Counted from the first letter of the stretch, positions 43,263-52,918 are shown. The stretch is 64,000 nt of DNA from Paenibacillus durus (GCF_000756615.1 NZ_CP009288.1:5828001-5892000), one strand, 5' to 3'. Notes: generated by a model from the letters alone, not told the origin. Translations and numbers: made by a program.

Positions 43263-43522
43263 GTCGTTCTTCCTCCCCATTATGTAAAGTAAAAGTTATT
43301 GACCTACAGCCAGCCATAACTTTGTTATTCGGTGCTGCCCCCGGCCCCTCCTTTCTCATACGTAAGAAAACCTGACAAAAAGGAGTGAAATATACTCACA
43401 ACTTGCTAACATACTTGCTATTTTGAATCTTATTATAAAATAGTCATGAAATATGTGTCAATTTATTTAATTTTTTATGAATATTTTTTTAAAAATCTCT
43501 CCAAAAACTGCCGGCGAGTATC

Positions 43523-44170
43523 CTACTCAGCAGTCCGTAAACTCAATAGCTCTCCTAAGGTAATTCGGCCGGCAATTTCGTATCCATTACCCTGACCACC
43601 CGGTTTCACCACAACGATACCCAAGTTGGGAATTTCCCCCAAACCAATCCCTGGAGGGAAGCTGTGCGCGACGATCACTTGGTTGGTTCCGGAAGCCGGT
43701 GCTTTCTCCAATACAGAAGTCAGAGCAGTCAATGTATCCTCTCGCTCTGATGGGGTTATGTCACCGCTTAATCGATAAATTTTAATCCAGAACGGATCGG
43801 TCTGAACCTTTCCTTCCCCAAAAGCCAGTTCGGCCGTTTCCTTGGTACGGCAAAAAGGACTAGCCAGCACCGGAGATTGAACGGGGATTTGTAATCTGCG
43901 GAGTGCCTCCCCAAGAGCGGCAGCTTGTCTTCTGCCTTCCCCGGAAAGATTTCTTTGGGTCGAACAATCCATGAAGACAAGATCGGGCCGGTCTTCTCCT
44001 ACCGTGGCTTCACCATGCCTTATATATAGAATATATCCGCCCTGACGGAGCGACTCGAGCAGCGATGGGTTTACCGGCCCGGCTGTTGCCGTATTTCCTG
44101 CCGCCCCCGCTATTTGCACCGGAGTCAGAAGGAGTAAACAAAGCATACATAGACAAACTAACCTTTTCAC
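43523..44170 (-). CDS. Secreted histidine phosphatase (phosphoglycerate-mutase fold)
   Basis: 215 residues from GTG 44170, behind AAAGGAGAGG. Signal peptide RLVCLCMLCLLLL ends near AGAAG. YIRHGEATVG carries the phospho-acceptor His; a second His in VIVAHSFPPG and the Arg in SPFCRTKETAE complete the usual set. This histidine phosphatase branch often has broad phosphatase activity outside the cell. A long open frame before the GTG is not supported by any ribosome site. Confidence 0.86.
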   Translation of the reverse strand: MKRLVCLCMLCLLLLTPVQIAGAAGNTATAGPVNPSLLESLRQGGYILYIRHGEATVGEDRPDLVFMDCSTQRNLSGEGRRQAAALGEALRRLQIPVQSPVLASPFCRTKETAELAFGEGKVQTDPFWIKIYRLSGDITPSEREDTLTALTSVLEKAPASGTNQVIVAHSFPPGIGLGEIPNLGIVVVKPGGQGNGYEIAGRITLGELLSLRTAE

Positions 44171-44235
44171 CTCTACCTCTCCTTTCGCTGAGAACCCTTT
44201 TTCTAAGGTGTAGTATGCGCAGGAAAAAAATAAAA

Positions 44236-44271
44236 AACGGGTGATGAACGCTAGACGTTCTTTCACCCGTT
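44236..44271. terminator. Terminator between chrA and the phosphatase gene
   Basis: AACGGGTGA pairs with TCACCCGTT and an inner GAACG/CGTTC stem continues it. On the minus strand the A-run becomes a T-run after chrA. Confidence 0.75.
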
Positions 44272-44278
44272 CTTGCGA

Positions 44279-45493
44279 TTACATTAGCCCCAGCAGCATT
44301 CCTCCCGCAGCACCGGTTAGTACAACCACCCAAGGCGGAAGCTTCCAAAAGATTAGCATCACAAACAGTATGACGGCCAGTGCGAAATCCATCGGTTTCA
44401 AGATGGCGCTAGTCCACAACGGATCGTATAGAGCGGCCAGCAAAATGCCAACCACAGCCGCATTAATCCCTACCAATGCCCCTTGGAGTTTCGGACTGTT
44501 CCTTATCCCGTTCCAGAACGGGAGCGCACCGACAACAAGCAGAAATGCCGGCAGGAAAATACCGATCGTGGCGACCACCGCTCCTGTGATCCCTCCGGCC
44601 ATAGCCCCAAGATAGCCTGCAAAAGTGAACAATGGTCCCGGGACCGCTTGCGCAGCTCCGTAACCCGCCAAGAAATCCTCTCGGCTCACCCACCCTGTAG
44701 GAACAACCTCCCGCTCCAGAAGCGGGAGTACGACATGCCCCCCGCCGAACACCAAAGAACCGGAACGATAGAAGCTGTCAAACATCGCGAGCCATCCAGC
44801 TTCCCCTGCTTGTCTGAGAAGCGGAAGTGCCGCAAGCAGACCAACAAATAAAACCAAACAGAAGACCGCAAAGGCCCGGCTAACCGGAATTTGCAGGTCC
44901 GGTATCCCTTCCGCCGCTTTCTTTCGGTACAGCCATAAGCCGATAACCCCGGCAGCAATAATGATAAGCACCTGACTGTAAGCGGTATGCCAAGACAACG
45001 CAACCGCTGTGGCAGCCACGGCGATGGTTGCTCTACCCCGATCAGGTGTGAGCTTCTGCCCCATCCCTAGAACGGCATGAGCAACAATCGCTACAGCTAC
45101 GATCTTCAGTCCATGAATCCACCCTGCACCCGTAATATCATAACCTTGAAGCAAAAAGGCAAACGCAACTAACGCGATGACAGACGGCAGTGTGAATCCC
45201 AGCCATGCTACGAGACCTCCAATTAGTCCCGCTCTTAACACTCCGATGCCAATTCCAACCTGGCTGCTGGCTGGACCGGGGAGGAACTGGCATAGGGCTA
45301 CAAGGTCGGCGTAGCTTCGTTCGTCCATCCATTTTCGGCGGCGGATGTACTCGTTATGAAAATAACCAAGATGGGCGATGGGTCCTCCAAATGAGGTGAG
45401 TCCCAGTTTAGTGGAAACCTTCAGCACTTCCATAAGAGCCGAAAACTTCCCTTTTTGAGCATATTCCGGTACCTCTTGCTGATTCGTATCCAT
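44279..45493 (-). CDS. chrA: Chromate transporter ChrA, two-domain
   Basis: 404 residues, two CHR domains and about twelve helices. The first starts LGLTSFGGPIAHLGYFHNEYI with CQFLPGPASSQVG; the second carries FGGGHVVLPLLE and AAQAVPGPLFTFAGYLGA. This is the long ChrA form that exports chromate. A canonical start at 45493. No chrB-type regulator is adjacent. Confidence 0.9.
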   Translation of the reverse strand: MDTNQQEVPEYAQKGKFSALMEVLKVSTKLGLTSFGGPIAHLGYFHNEYIRRRKWMDERSYADLVALCQFLPGPASSQVGIGIGVLRAGLIGGLVAWLGFTLPSVIALVAFAFLLQGYDITGAGWIHGLKIVAVAIVAHAVLGMGQKLTPDRGRATIAVAATAVALSWHTAYSQVLIIIAAGVIGLWLYRKKAAEGIPDLQIPVSRAFAVFCLVLFVGLLAALPLLRQAGEAGWLAMFDSFYRSGSLVFGGGHVVLPLLEREVVPTGWVSREDFLAGYGAAQAVPGPLFTFAGYLGAMAGGITGAVVATIGIFLPAFLLVVGALPFWNGIRNSPKLQGALVGINAAVVGILLAALYDPLWTSAILKPMDFALAVILFVMLIFWKLPPWVVVLTGAAGGMLLGLM

Positions 45494-45664
45494 ATGTACG
45501 GATTACTCCTTCTCCTTAGTTGGTTCGTAAAAGAGCTTAAAATTGAAAATCGACTCTATTCTATGCCATATGCCTATCCTAAACCAGTCCTTTTACAGAA
45601 AATTTACAAACGGTTTCATTAGGGATTATCCGGCTCCCTCAAACTTCGTGCAAATCGCAGCCCG

Positions 45665-46555
45665 TTATTCCTGTTCACTTTGCAGTTCTTCTCTAAGAAA
45701 ATGATACAACCTATACCCTGCGGACTTCAAAGCATGTCCTGTCGTTCTACAGAGTATGCCAAAGGTCATCTCGATCAGACTGCCGCTCATCGTGCGCATG
45801 ACCGTATTGGGCGGAACCGGATTAACTGTAATTTTGGGTACCAATGCAATGCCAAGCCCGCTCTCCACAAAATACTTCAGCGCCGTCATACTGCCGATTT
45901 CCATCGTGTCCAGAGTAATTCCTCCCGTTTCCTGCAAAACGACTTCCAGCTTGCGGCGGTAAGGACAAGTCGCGGATGTAATGAGCAGACGATGGTTCTG
46001 AAAATCTTCAGGCGCAATAGACGCCTTATGGGTAAGCGGATGCTCTTCCGGCATTAACACTACAAATTCCTCTTTGAACAGCGGCTCGAACAAAAGCTCA
46101 GAACCCAGATCCGGCGCGGAGCAGAGAGCAAAGTCTATATCGCCCTGTAGCAGCTTCTCGCTTAGCAGCGGTGTATTGCCAAATTCCACGGAAACCCTTA
46201 CTTTCGGATATTGGGCCAGAAACGATTTGAGTATGCCGGGTAAACGATAGCTCGCCGTCGGCTCGGTCACACCTAATAGAATATGCCCCGCGGTTCCCTC
46301 AAGCAGTCCCGCCATGTCATCCTGCAGCTGCTCCATATTTTTAAGGATAGGCAAACTCTTCTCCCAAAAAAGCCGGCCCGCTTCCGTCAGTTGAATCTTC
46401 TTGCCGCGCTCGATCAGTTGGACACCCATGTCCGACTCAAGCTTTTGAATCTGCATGGTGACGGTAGACTGCGCATAATTCATCTCTTCCGCCGCGCGGA
46501 TAAAGCTGCCGTGTTCCACAATTTGGTGAAAGGTCTTCAATGTTTTGGCGTCCAT
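45665..46555 (-). CDS. LysR-family transcriptional regulator
   Basis: 296 residues from ATG 46555, behind TAGGAGGGG. Winged helix KTFHQIVEHGSFIRAAEEMNYAQSTVTMQIQKLE and a LysR substrate domain (GHILLGVTEPTASYRLPGIL). It is divergent from the SDR gene at 46703, with a 17-bp dyad of the LysR T-N11-A type in between, so it presumably regulated that gene. Confidence 0.88.
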   Translation of the reverse strand: MDAKTLKTFHQIVEHGSFIRAAEEMNYAQSTVTMQIQKLESDMGVQLIERGKKIQLTEAGRLFWEKSLPILKNMEQLQDDMAGLLEGTAGHILLGVTEPTASYRLPGILKSFLAQYPKVRVSVEFGNTPLLSEKLLQGDIDFALCSAPDLGSELLFEPLFKEEFVVLMPEEHPLTHKASIAPEDFQNHRLLITSATCPYRRKLEVVLQETGGITLDTMEIGSMTALKYFVESGLGIALVPKITVNPVPPNTVMRTMSGSLIEMTFGILCRTTGHALKSAGYRLYHFLREELQSEQE

Positions 46556-46577
46556 ACTTCCCCTCCTATATCCCAAA

Positions 46578-46594
46578 GTTCAAATAAATTGAAC
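46578..46594. promoter_or_regulatory. LysR-type operator GTTCAA-ATAAA-TTGAAC
   Basis: Perfect 6-bp arms containing a T-N11-A core, 22 bases before the lysR start and 108 bases before the divergent SDR. Fits a LysR autoregulation/activation site. Confidence 0.6.
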
Positions 46595-46702
46595 GATTCA
46601 TTGATTTTATTCAATTATACAAAACGCCCATCCTCCCTTACAATCATTCTTGCAGATAGGTGTATAAGCAAATCAATTTACCAAAGAGCAGGGGGAATTG
46701 TA

Positions 46703-47443
46703 GTGAATTTACACAACAGAGTTGTGTTAGTGACTGGCGGAGGAACAGGGATTGGCAGAGCCGCTTGTCTGGCGCTCGCGGGCCGTAAATCTATCATTGC
46801 GGTCAATTATTCACGTTCCAGGGACGAAGCATACGAGACGGTAAAGATGATCCAAGAGAAAGGCGGCACGGCCATCGCCATTCAGGCTGATGTCTCCAAA
46901 GACGCGGAAGTACGCGCCATGATCGAACAAATTGTCCAGCAGTTCGGGACGGTGAATGCGCTCGTCAATAACGCTGGGATTACATCGCATATTCCTCTCT
47001 ATGATTTGGAAGCGGCAACGGAAGAGATATGGAATGAACTTTATGATGTGAATGTAAAAGGAATGTTCTATTGCGCAAGAGCGGCAGCTCCCTATTTCAA
47101 AAAAGAAGGTCAGGGCGCCATTGTGAACGTGGGCAGCATAGCGGGACAGACCGGCTCCGGATCCTCCCTTCCTTATGCGGTCTCCAAAGCTGCGGTTCAC
47201 GGACTCACGAAGTCCTTGGCCCGTGCCCTGGCACCGGAAGTTCGGGTCAACTGCGTTGTACCGGGAGCCGTTGCCACCAGATGGTGGGCAGGCAAGGAAG
47301 AACAGATGCAGTGACTAGCCCCCAATCTGCTTCTTCAGCAAATCTCCACACCCGAAGACATTGCCGGGTTCATCTGCGCCGTACTGGAACAAGAATCCAT
47401 GACCGGGCAAATTATTACGGTGGACAGCGGACAGACACTGTGA
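46703..47443 (+). pseudogene. SDR (FabG-like) with in-frame TGA at 47312
   Basis: From GTG 46703, behind AGGGGG, the frame encodes VTGGGTGIGRA, NNAG, catalytic Ser in NVGSIAG, LPYAVSKAA (Tyr/Lys) and the CVVPGAV segment, then stops at TGA 47312-47314. The same frame continues with LAPNLLLQQISTPEDIAGF and ends SGQTL at TGA 47441, the usual C-terminus of this family. Loss of the last 43 residues should disturb the tetramer face. A single base change (for example from CGA or TGG) or a sequencing error explains it. Active-site residues are intact. Confidence 0.85.
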
Positions 47444-47576
47444 GAACGAAAATTTACAGGGAACGGCTCCTGCTGTTCTGATGAAAATAATGTTTTAGAC
47501 GCCCATACTGCTAACGCGGCACCATCAGATGATGAAATAAAGTTATTTCAGGATAGACTGATCCACTATAGGAAAC

Positions 47577-47619
47577 AGCGGCGATCTAAGAACTGAATAT
47601 ACAGTCTTAGATTGCCGCT
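47577..47619 (+). terminator. Terminator after the SDR
   Basis: AGCGGCGATCTAAGA pairs with TCTTAGATTGCCGCT with one mismatch, followed by a T-rich stretch. Confidence 0.75.
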
Positions 47620-47707
47620 GCTATTTTAAGTTTTATTCAACTAACGTTCCCCGATAGTTGAAAAAGACGATATAATAACTTTTATTCGCAAAAGGAGGTT
47701 CGTTCTT

Positions 47708-48328
47708 ATGAATATTTTAATTTTAGGTGCAACTGGACGAGTTGGAAGTCAAATAGTTACTTATGCCCTTCATGACAGACATCATGTTACTGTATTAGCT
47801 CGCACTCCAGAAAAGATTCAAATAAATAATAAAAATTTATCTATTCTTCAAGGTAATGTTTTAAATAAAGATGATATCGTACGTGCAATGCATGGGATCG
47901 ATGTAGTTATTAGTGCACTAAATACTGATGGGACAACCACTCTAACAGAAAGTATGCCACTAATTATCGAAGCAATGGAAAACGAAGGTATACAACGAAT
48001 TATAACTATAGGGACTGCAGGTATCCTGCAAAGTAGAACCACCCCAAATTTACTGCGTTATCAGTCAAGTGAATCAAAGCGCAAATCAGTCCGTGCAGCG
48101 AAAGAACATCATAAAGTTTACGATATGCTTAAACAATCAACACTAGAATGGACTATTGTCTGTCCTACGTATTTGCCTGATGGAGAAAGTATAGGTAAAT
48201 ATCGTGTAGACCGTAATTTTTTGCCTGAGGGTGGAGTTGAAATATCCGTGCCGGATACAGCAGAATTTACATTTAGCCAGATAAAATCTAGTGATTATAT
48301 AAAATCACGTGTAGGTATCGCCTACTAA
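47708..48328 (+). CDS. NAD(P)H-binding atypical SDR (NmrA-like), AT-rich
   Basis: 206 residues: ILGATGRVGSQIVTYAL dinucleotide loop, LSILQGNVLNKDDI, VVISALNTDGTTT and WTIVCPTYLPDG. Family members act as NADPH sensors or reductases in oxidative stress. It has AAAGGAGG before the ATG. The codon usage is much more AT-rich than in neighbouring genes, which suggests acquisition from a lower-GC Bacillus-type source. Between terminators, apparently monocistronic. Confidence 0.8.
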   Translation: MNILILGATGRVGSQIVTYALHDRHHVTVLARTPEKIQINNKNLSILQGNVLNKDDIVRAMHGIDVVISALNTDGTTTLTESMPLIIEAMENEGIQRIITIGTAGILQSRTTPNLLRYQSSESKRKSVRAAKEHHKVYDMLKQSTLEWTIVCPTYLPDGESIGKYRVDRNFLPEGGVEISVPDTAEFTFSQIKSSDYIKSRVGIAY

Positions 48329-48519
48329 TAATATTCTTATACTATTTCTTATTTGACTAACCCGTTTGTTGAAAAAGAAAATGAGTTGCGGCAACAATCC
48401 CTGCTCTTCAACTAAAGCGCCCTTTCTGGAAAATTTAACATCTCTTTTTTAACTATACTCCCCGTTAGCTTAACACCCGCCGCCAGTCTATAACTTTATT
48501 CATCGGTCTTCTGCATAAC

Positions 48520-48551
48520 AATGACCGCCCCCATGAAAAGGGGCGGTCATT
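48520..48551 (-). terminator. Terminator after yetF
   Basis: Perfect AATGACCGCCCC/GGGGCGGTCATT 12-bp stem with an 8-base loop, downstream of the minus-strand yetF gene; T-run is weak. Confidence 0.65.
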
Positions 48552-48601
48552 GTGCTAGTTTATTGGCGGCGGGGTCCCGCGCACTGCCTAACTTAACCCA
48601 T

Positions 48602-49309
48602 TCATTCTTTATCAATGGGTTTTTGGATGCCGTCTTTATAAAAATCAAAAACGAGCTGCTGCTGCGTTCCTTTTACGGCATAGAACACGTCGGATATCCG
48701 TTTTCCCCTGCGCCGGAGTTCGTTTTCCAACCACTTCTTGGTCAGTCCGTTATTCTCCAGGTTTTTTTCTATAAGCACTCCATCCATGATCAGTTCAACC
48801 GGAAAAGCTTGAGCGTTCGGGCGAAGCTTCATATCCTTTTTGGTTACATATTGATACTCGTCTTTCTTTAATACCGACACCGTTCCGTTATCCTCAAGAA
48901 CCGCATAATTTACTTCCTCTATGTTAAAAATTCCTTTTCCCCTCAATGCTTGATCCAATGAATCCATCGTATATCTTACACGTCTCATGTTCTCTTCAAG
49001 AATTTTCCCGCCTTCAATCAGCGTGGTTGGAGAACCGGATATCCAGCTTCTCATTTTGCGGCTCTTCAAGGCAATGACGGATAAAAGAATGGATGTAATG
49101 GTAATGACAATAAGCGACAATGCCACATGTGACCATTGCAGCTTATCATTGAACGCCAAGTTAGCCGTAATGGACCCAAGTGTAATCCCAGTCACAAAAT
49201 CATGAAACGTCATATTTGAAATCGTCTGTTTACCGAGTACTTTGGCTGCCAATAAAAGCAGCAAAATAGCAAAAATGGTGCGAAATAGAATATCTATGTA
49301 GGCTTGCAT
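48602..49309 (-). CDS. YetF-family (DUF421) membrane protein
   Basis: 235 residues: three N-terminal membrane helices, the YetF signature LGKQTISNMTFHDFVTGITLGSI after residue 25, then the cytoplasmic domain with TLIEGGKI and VFYAVKGTQQQLVFDFYKDG. YetF-type proteins occur in the spore membrane and affect germination or fluoride/acid handling in different hosts. Divergent from the merR promoter. Confidence 0.85.
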   Translation of the reverse strand: MQAYIDILFRTIFAILLLLLAAKVLGKQTISNMTFHDFVTGITLGSITANLAFNDKLQWSHVALSLIVITITSILLSVIALKSRKMRSWISGSPTTLIEGGKILEENMRRVRYTMDSLDQALRGKGIFNIEEVNYAVLEDNGTVSVLKKDEYQYVTKKDMKLRPNAQAFPVELIMDGVLIEKNLENNGLTKKWLENELRRRGKRISDVFYAVKGTQQQLVFDFYKDGIQKPIDKE

Positions 49310-49393
49310 CTCATGCTCCCTCCTTAAGCTCTCATTATTTCCATACCGGGTTGAAAGAAAACATGCTGCACTGAACGAGGATTGTTAAAGCCC

Positions 49394-49424
49394 TTGCTCG
49401 TTACGTTACGTAATGAAATACAAT
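49394..49424 (+). promoter_or_regulatory. MerR-type promoter with 19-bp spacer
   Basis: TTGCTC (-35, 49394-49399) and TACAAT (-10, 49419-49424) are separated by 19 bp. The dyad TTACGTAA (49406-49413) is centred in the spacer. An overlong spacer with a central dyad is the hallmark of MerR-activated promoters, and the next gene encodes a MerR protein. Confidence 0.65.
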
Positions 49425-49436
49425 GGGGAATAGGAG

Positions 49437-50255
49437 GTGGGACGCATAGACAGCACAAATAAAACCTATTCGGTCGGCGAACTGGCCGCGGTAACCGGTG
49501 TAACTGTACGAACCCTTCAGCACTACGACAATATCGGGCTTTTGCCGACACCCGGCCGTACCGATGGCGGACGGCGTTATTATACCGAGGAAGACATGCT
49601 CTGTTTAGAACAGATCATCTTTTACAAATCTTTGGGACTTTCCTTAAAAGAAATACGTGACAAGGTGGTTAAGCGCCCTACGTTATCTCAAATCAAGCAA
49701 ATATTGAATGAGCATGAGGTTGTACTCTATAAAAAAATAGAAGACGCGCATGCAAGCATCGCTGCAATCGAGGCATGCCGGACGGCCATCGCTGCGGGAA
49801 ACTACCCGTCGTGGCAGCTGCTGACCGGGTTTATCCGATCTTTACAGAACAGCAGTCTGATCGATTGGGGCCAATACACATTTAATGACGACCAGAAGGA
49901 AGTCCTCGGCAAACGATTTACAAAAGAACAAGACGCCTTCGATTTGTATCATACATGGAGAGTTCTAGCCTTGAAAGCCGCGACTCTTGCCAAGTCCGGG
50001 GCGTCGCCGGATGATCCGGCTGCGCAAGACTTGGCCGCAGACTGCTGGAAAATGGTTCTGGAGGTAACCGGAGGCGATGCCGATCAAATCGATACTTTTG
50101 CACAGGTTCAAGGAGACCGGGCAGCATGGCCTGAAGGAGACCGCGATCTCATGGATGCGTCACAAGCCTTTATCGACCTGGCGGTGAAGCACTATTTAGC
50201 ATCCAGACCCTCAGACATCGATGAAAACAGAGGAGGCTCGAAAATAAATGAATAA
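49437..50255 (+). CDS. MerR-family regulator with TipAS-like effector domain
   Basis: About 272 residues: TYSVGELAAVTGVTVRTLQHYD winged helix, GRRYYTEEDMLCLEQI, and a C-terminal helical domain of the TipAS type (KRFTKEQDAFDLYHTW onward) that binds drug-like ligands. GTG 49437 overlaps the GGAGG site; the in-frame ATA 49446 has ideal spacing but is a rare start. It overlaps the fucosidase start by 8 bases and is probably co-expressed with it. Confidence 0.82.
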   Translation: MGRIDSTNKTYSVGELAAVTGVTVRTLQHYDNIGLLPTPGRTDGGRRYYTEEDMLCLEQIIFYKSLGLSLKEIRDKVVKRPTLSQIKQILNEHEVVLYKKIEDAHASIAAIEACRTAIAAGNYPSWQLLTGFIRSLQNSSLIDWGQYTFNDDQKEVLGKRFTKEQDAFDLYHTWRVLALKAATLAKSGASPDDPAAQDLAADCWKMVLEVTGGDADQIDTFAQVQGDRAAWPEGDRDLMDASQAFIDLAVKHYLASRPSDIDENRGGSKINE

Positions 50256-51705
50256 TACAACCTATCAACCAACCAAGGAGTCCCTGAATACTCACCCGGT
50301 TCCAGAATGGTTCGAAGATGCCAAGTTCGGAGTGTTTATCCATTGGGGACTATATTCGATCCCTGGTTTTGCACCCTTGGGCAGTTTAGCGGAGACGTTG
50401 AAGGTCGATTATGACCGGGCAATGCTAAACTACCCCTATGCCGAAGGCTATTGGAATGCGATCAAGGACCCTAATACCCCATCCGCTCAATACCATAAAG
50501 AGAAGTATGGCAGCATGCCCTACCAGGGATTTCAACAGATGTTCATAGACGGACTGAAAAAATGGGACCCTTCCGCTTGGGCAAAAATTTTCAGCGACGC
50601 CGGCGCAAAATACGTAGTAATCGTGTCCAAACACCATGACGGATATTGCCTATGGCCTACTGAGGTTAAAAATCCGCATGAGCAGGACTGGTTTAGCAAG
50701 CGTGATATTATAGGTGAATTAGCTGAAGCTGTACGAAAGGAAGGCATGCGCTTTGGCATATACTATTCGGGCGGAATTGACTGGACGTTTCGGCGAAGAA
50801 TTTCAAGGACGTTTATGGATTACTCGTTCTCCACACCTGGCGGTGATTATCCGGCATATGCTGATGCCCAAGTCCGTGAGCTGATAGAGCGGTATCATCC
50901 GGATATTTTATGGAACGATATCTGCTGGCCGACCAATCAGGACATGCTGTTCCGTTTGTTTGCCTACTATTATGATGTTGTTCCTGATGGTGTGGTAAAT
51001 GACCGATGGAAACATGCAAGTTCGAGCAGCAAGTTCATGAGCCTGAAACCTGTACGGGCAGCGCTTGACATCATGATCAAGCAAATGTTAAAGAAAAATC
51101 CCGATATTCACTCTGCCCTTGTACAACCTCCCATTCCCCATAGCGATTTCGCTACGCCGGAGTATACGAAATACTCGGATATCCAAGCAAAAAAATGGGA
51201 GATGACGCGGGGAATCGGAAATTCATTCGGCTATAACCGCAATGAACGCGATGAAAACTACGCTTCCTTTGAGACATTATTATTAGATTTTTTGGATGCG
51301 GTGTCTAAAAACGGTAATTTACTGCTGAATGTAGGTCCTCGTGGTGAAGATGCACAAATACCCGTTGAGCAACTAAGTAGATTGTCAAAATTCGGATACT
51401 GGCTGAAGCAGAATGGGGATGCCGTCTATGGTACACGGCCTTGGATAAGATCGGCAGCCGTCACCGAAACAGGAGAGGCTATCCGATTTACTACAAAGGA
51501 CAATCATCTTTACCTGATGATCCTGGGCAAGCTCAGCGGATCGAAAATAAAAGTAAAAGAAGTATTCATAGATGGCGAGGCATGCCTTCTTGCTGATGGC
51601 AGTCCGGTAATGATAGAACGAAACGGCGACGACATGGTCCTTACCTTTACACGGCAGCTTGATCATCTATTTGCACCTGTTGTCCTTATACAGAGTATGC
51701 GATAG
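50248..51705 (+). CDS. GH29 alpha-L-fucosidase
   Basis: 485 residues with no signal peptide. WFEDAKFGVFIHWGLYSIPGF is the family start; AGAKYVVIVSKHHDGYCLWPT carries the conserved His pair; YHPDILWNDICWP holds the nucleophile Asp; NGNLLLNVGPRGED ends the barrel. The C-terminal beta domain is short. It removes alpha-L-fucose from imported oligosaccharides in the cytoplasm. AGGAGG precedes the ATG. Pairing with a MerR regulator rather than a sugar-specific one is unusual. Confidence 0.9.
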   Translation: MNNTTYQPTKESLNTHPVPEWFEDAKFGVFIHWGLYSIPGFAPLGSLAETLKVDYDRAMLNYPYAEGYWNAIKDPNTPSAQYHKEKYGSMPYQGFQQMFIDGLKKWDPSAWAKIFSDAGAKYVVIVSKHHDGYCLWPTEVKNPHEQDWFSKRDIIGELAEAVRKEGMRFGIYYSGGIDWTFRRRISRTFMDYSFSTPGGDYPAYADAQVRELIERYHPDILWNDICWPTNQDMLFRLFAYYYDVVPDGVVNDRWKHASSSSKFMSLKPVRAALDIMIKQMLKKNPDIHSALVQPPIPHSDFATPEYTKYSDIQAKKWEMTRGIGNSFGYNRNERDENYASFETLLLDFLDAVSKNGNLLLNVGPRGEDAQIPVEQLSRLSKFGYWLKQNGDAVYGTRPWIRSAAVTETGEAIRFTTKDNHLYLMILGKLSGSKIKVKEVFIDGEACLLADGSPVMIERNGDDMVLTFTRQLDHLFAPVVLIQSMR

Positions 51706-51719
51706 GGTTAACCTAGTTC

Positions 51720-51745
51720 TGCTCCAGCAGTCTTCTGCTGGAGCA
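51720..51745 (+). terminator. Terminator after the fucosidase
   Basis: TGCTCCAGCAG/CTGCTGGAGCA stem, TCTT loop, TTCTTCTT tail. Confidence 0.82.
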
Positions 51746-51799
51746 TTCTTCTTGCAGCACGCTACAACGGCTAAATTTAATTTTTTCCAGACATAGTTA

Positions 51800-52711
51800 T
51801 TACCACAGCGTATAACCGGCTTCTATAAGGATTTTATACCACTGTTCCCTAGTCATCTGCACGCCGTCTACCGATTTTATGGCCCGCTCAATCCGCTCCT
51901 TGTTGCCGGTACCCAGTACGATGGCGGGATTTGATGCGTGCCTGAAGATCCACTTATACACGACCTCATCGATATGTTCCAGCCCAAGCTCCTGCCGTAT
52001 ATTTTCCAGTACGTTTTTCATATTTTCCTCAGCCGCATTAGTGGGATTAAAAATCCTTCCGCCCGCCAGAGGCGACCAAATCATCGGGGAGATGCCTTCT
52101 TTCAGGCAATGGGTCATTGTGCCGTTATGATAATTCTGGATGCCCAGCGGATGCAGCATGAATTGGTGAGTGACGAACGGAACATCCGTATATTTTTGCA
52201 AAGTGTCAAACTCAAGCGGACTATGGTTGGATAAACCAAAATATTTGACCTTCCCCTCATCCTTAAGCTGCTGGAGAGTTTCATTAAGCTCAGACGGATC
52301 GACCAGCAGGTCGAACATATGAATCAACAGGATGTCAATGTATCCGCATTTCAGCTTATCCAAGGACTCGTTAACCTGGGCCAGGACGTATTGTTTATCC
52401 GTGTTGAAGAATCGGGTCTTAACATTGGGGTTTTTGGCATTCGGGACACAGATATCACATTTCGTGACGATTTGTATTTTCTCCCGCAAGGTTGGTTCCA
52501 ATTGCAAAGCTTCTCCAAAAAGCGCTTCGTTCCGATGATCGCCCCCATAAATATCCGCATGGTCAAAGGTTGTAATACCCCGCTCAATACACCATTCGAT
52601 AAACTCTACTACTTGCTTGACGCTGAGTTTCCAATCATTCATCCTCATGCATCCGACGACCAGTTTGGAAATGGAAAGCTGCTCGTTTAATTGAATCTTC
52701 AACAATGTCAC
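51800..52711 (-). CDS. Aldo/keto reductase (YdhF-like)
   Basis: 303 residues: WCIERGITTFDHADIYGGDHRNEALFGEAL carries the catalytic Asp and Tyr, and YFGLSNHSP is conserved in the family. NADPH-dependent oxidoreductase in the cytoplasm. The start is uncertain: GTG 52711 is too near the AAGGCGGG site, while TTG 52705 or 52702 is better spaced. Confidence 0.88.
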   Translation of the reverse strand: MTLLKIQLNEQLSISKLVVGCMRMNDWKLSVKQVVEFIEWCIERGITTFDHADIYGGDHRNEALFGEALQLEPTLREKIQIVTKCDICVPNAKNPNVKTRFFNTDKQYVLAQVNESLDKLKCGYIDILLIHMFDLLVDPSELNETLQQLKDEGKVKYFGLSNHSPLEFDTLQKYTDVPFVTHQFMLHPLGIQNYHNGTMTHCLKEGISPMIWSPLAGGRIFNPTNAAEENMKNVLENIRQELGLEHIDEVVYKWIFRHASNPAIVLGTGNKERIERAIKSVDGVQMTREQWYKILIEAGYTLW

Positions 52712-52918
52712 CCGCCTTGTAGGGAATATACAAACTAAATTCGTTCTGATTATACACCCCGGAGAAAGCGATTACTTTAAATGTTTTCAGGTTTTATTTT
52801 TAAAAACTTATAGTGAAAAATGAAAACCGATATAACCATTAGAAAGTGTCCCTTTGGGCTCGCTTCGTTTGTTATACATGTGTAAACTTCATCTTCAGTA
52901 GAGGGGGTGCTTAAGATA

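Noticed and set aside
47312..47314. TGA as selenocysteine codon
   Set aside because: No SECIS-like stem follows, the SDR family has no Cys/Sec there, and no selenium genes are in the window. A nonsense change is simpler.
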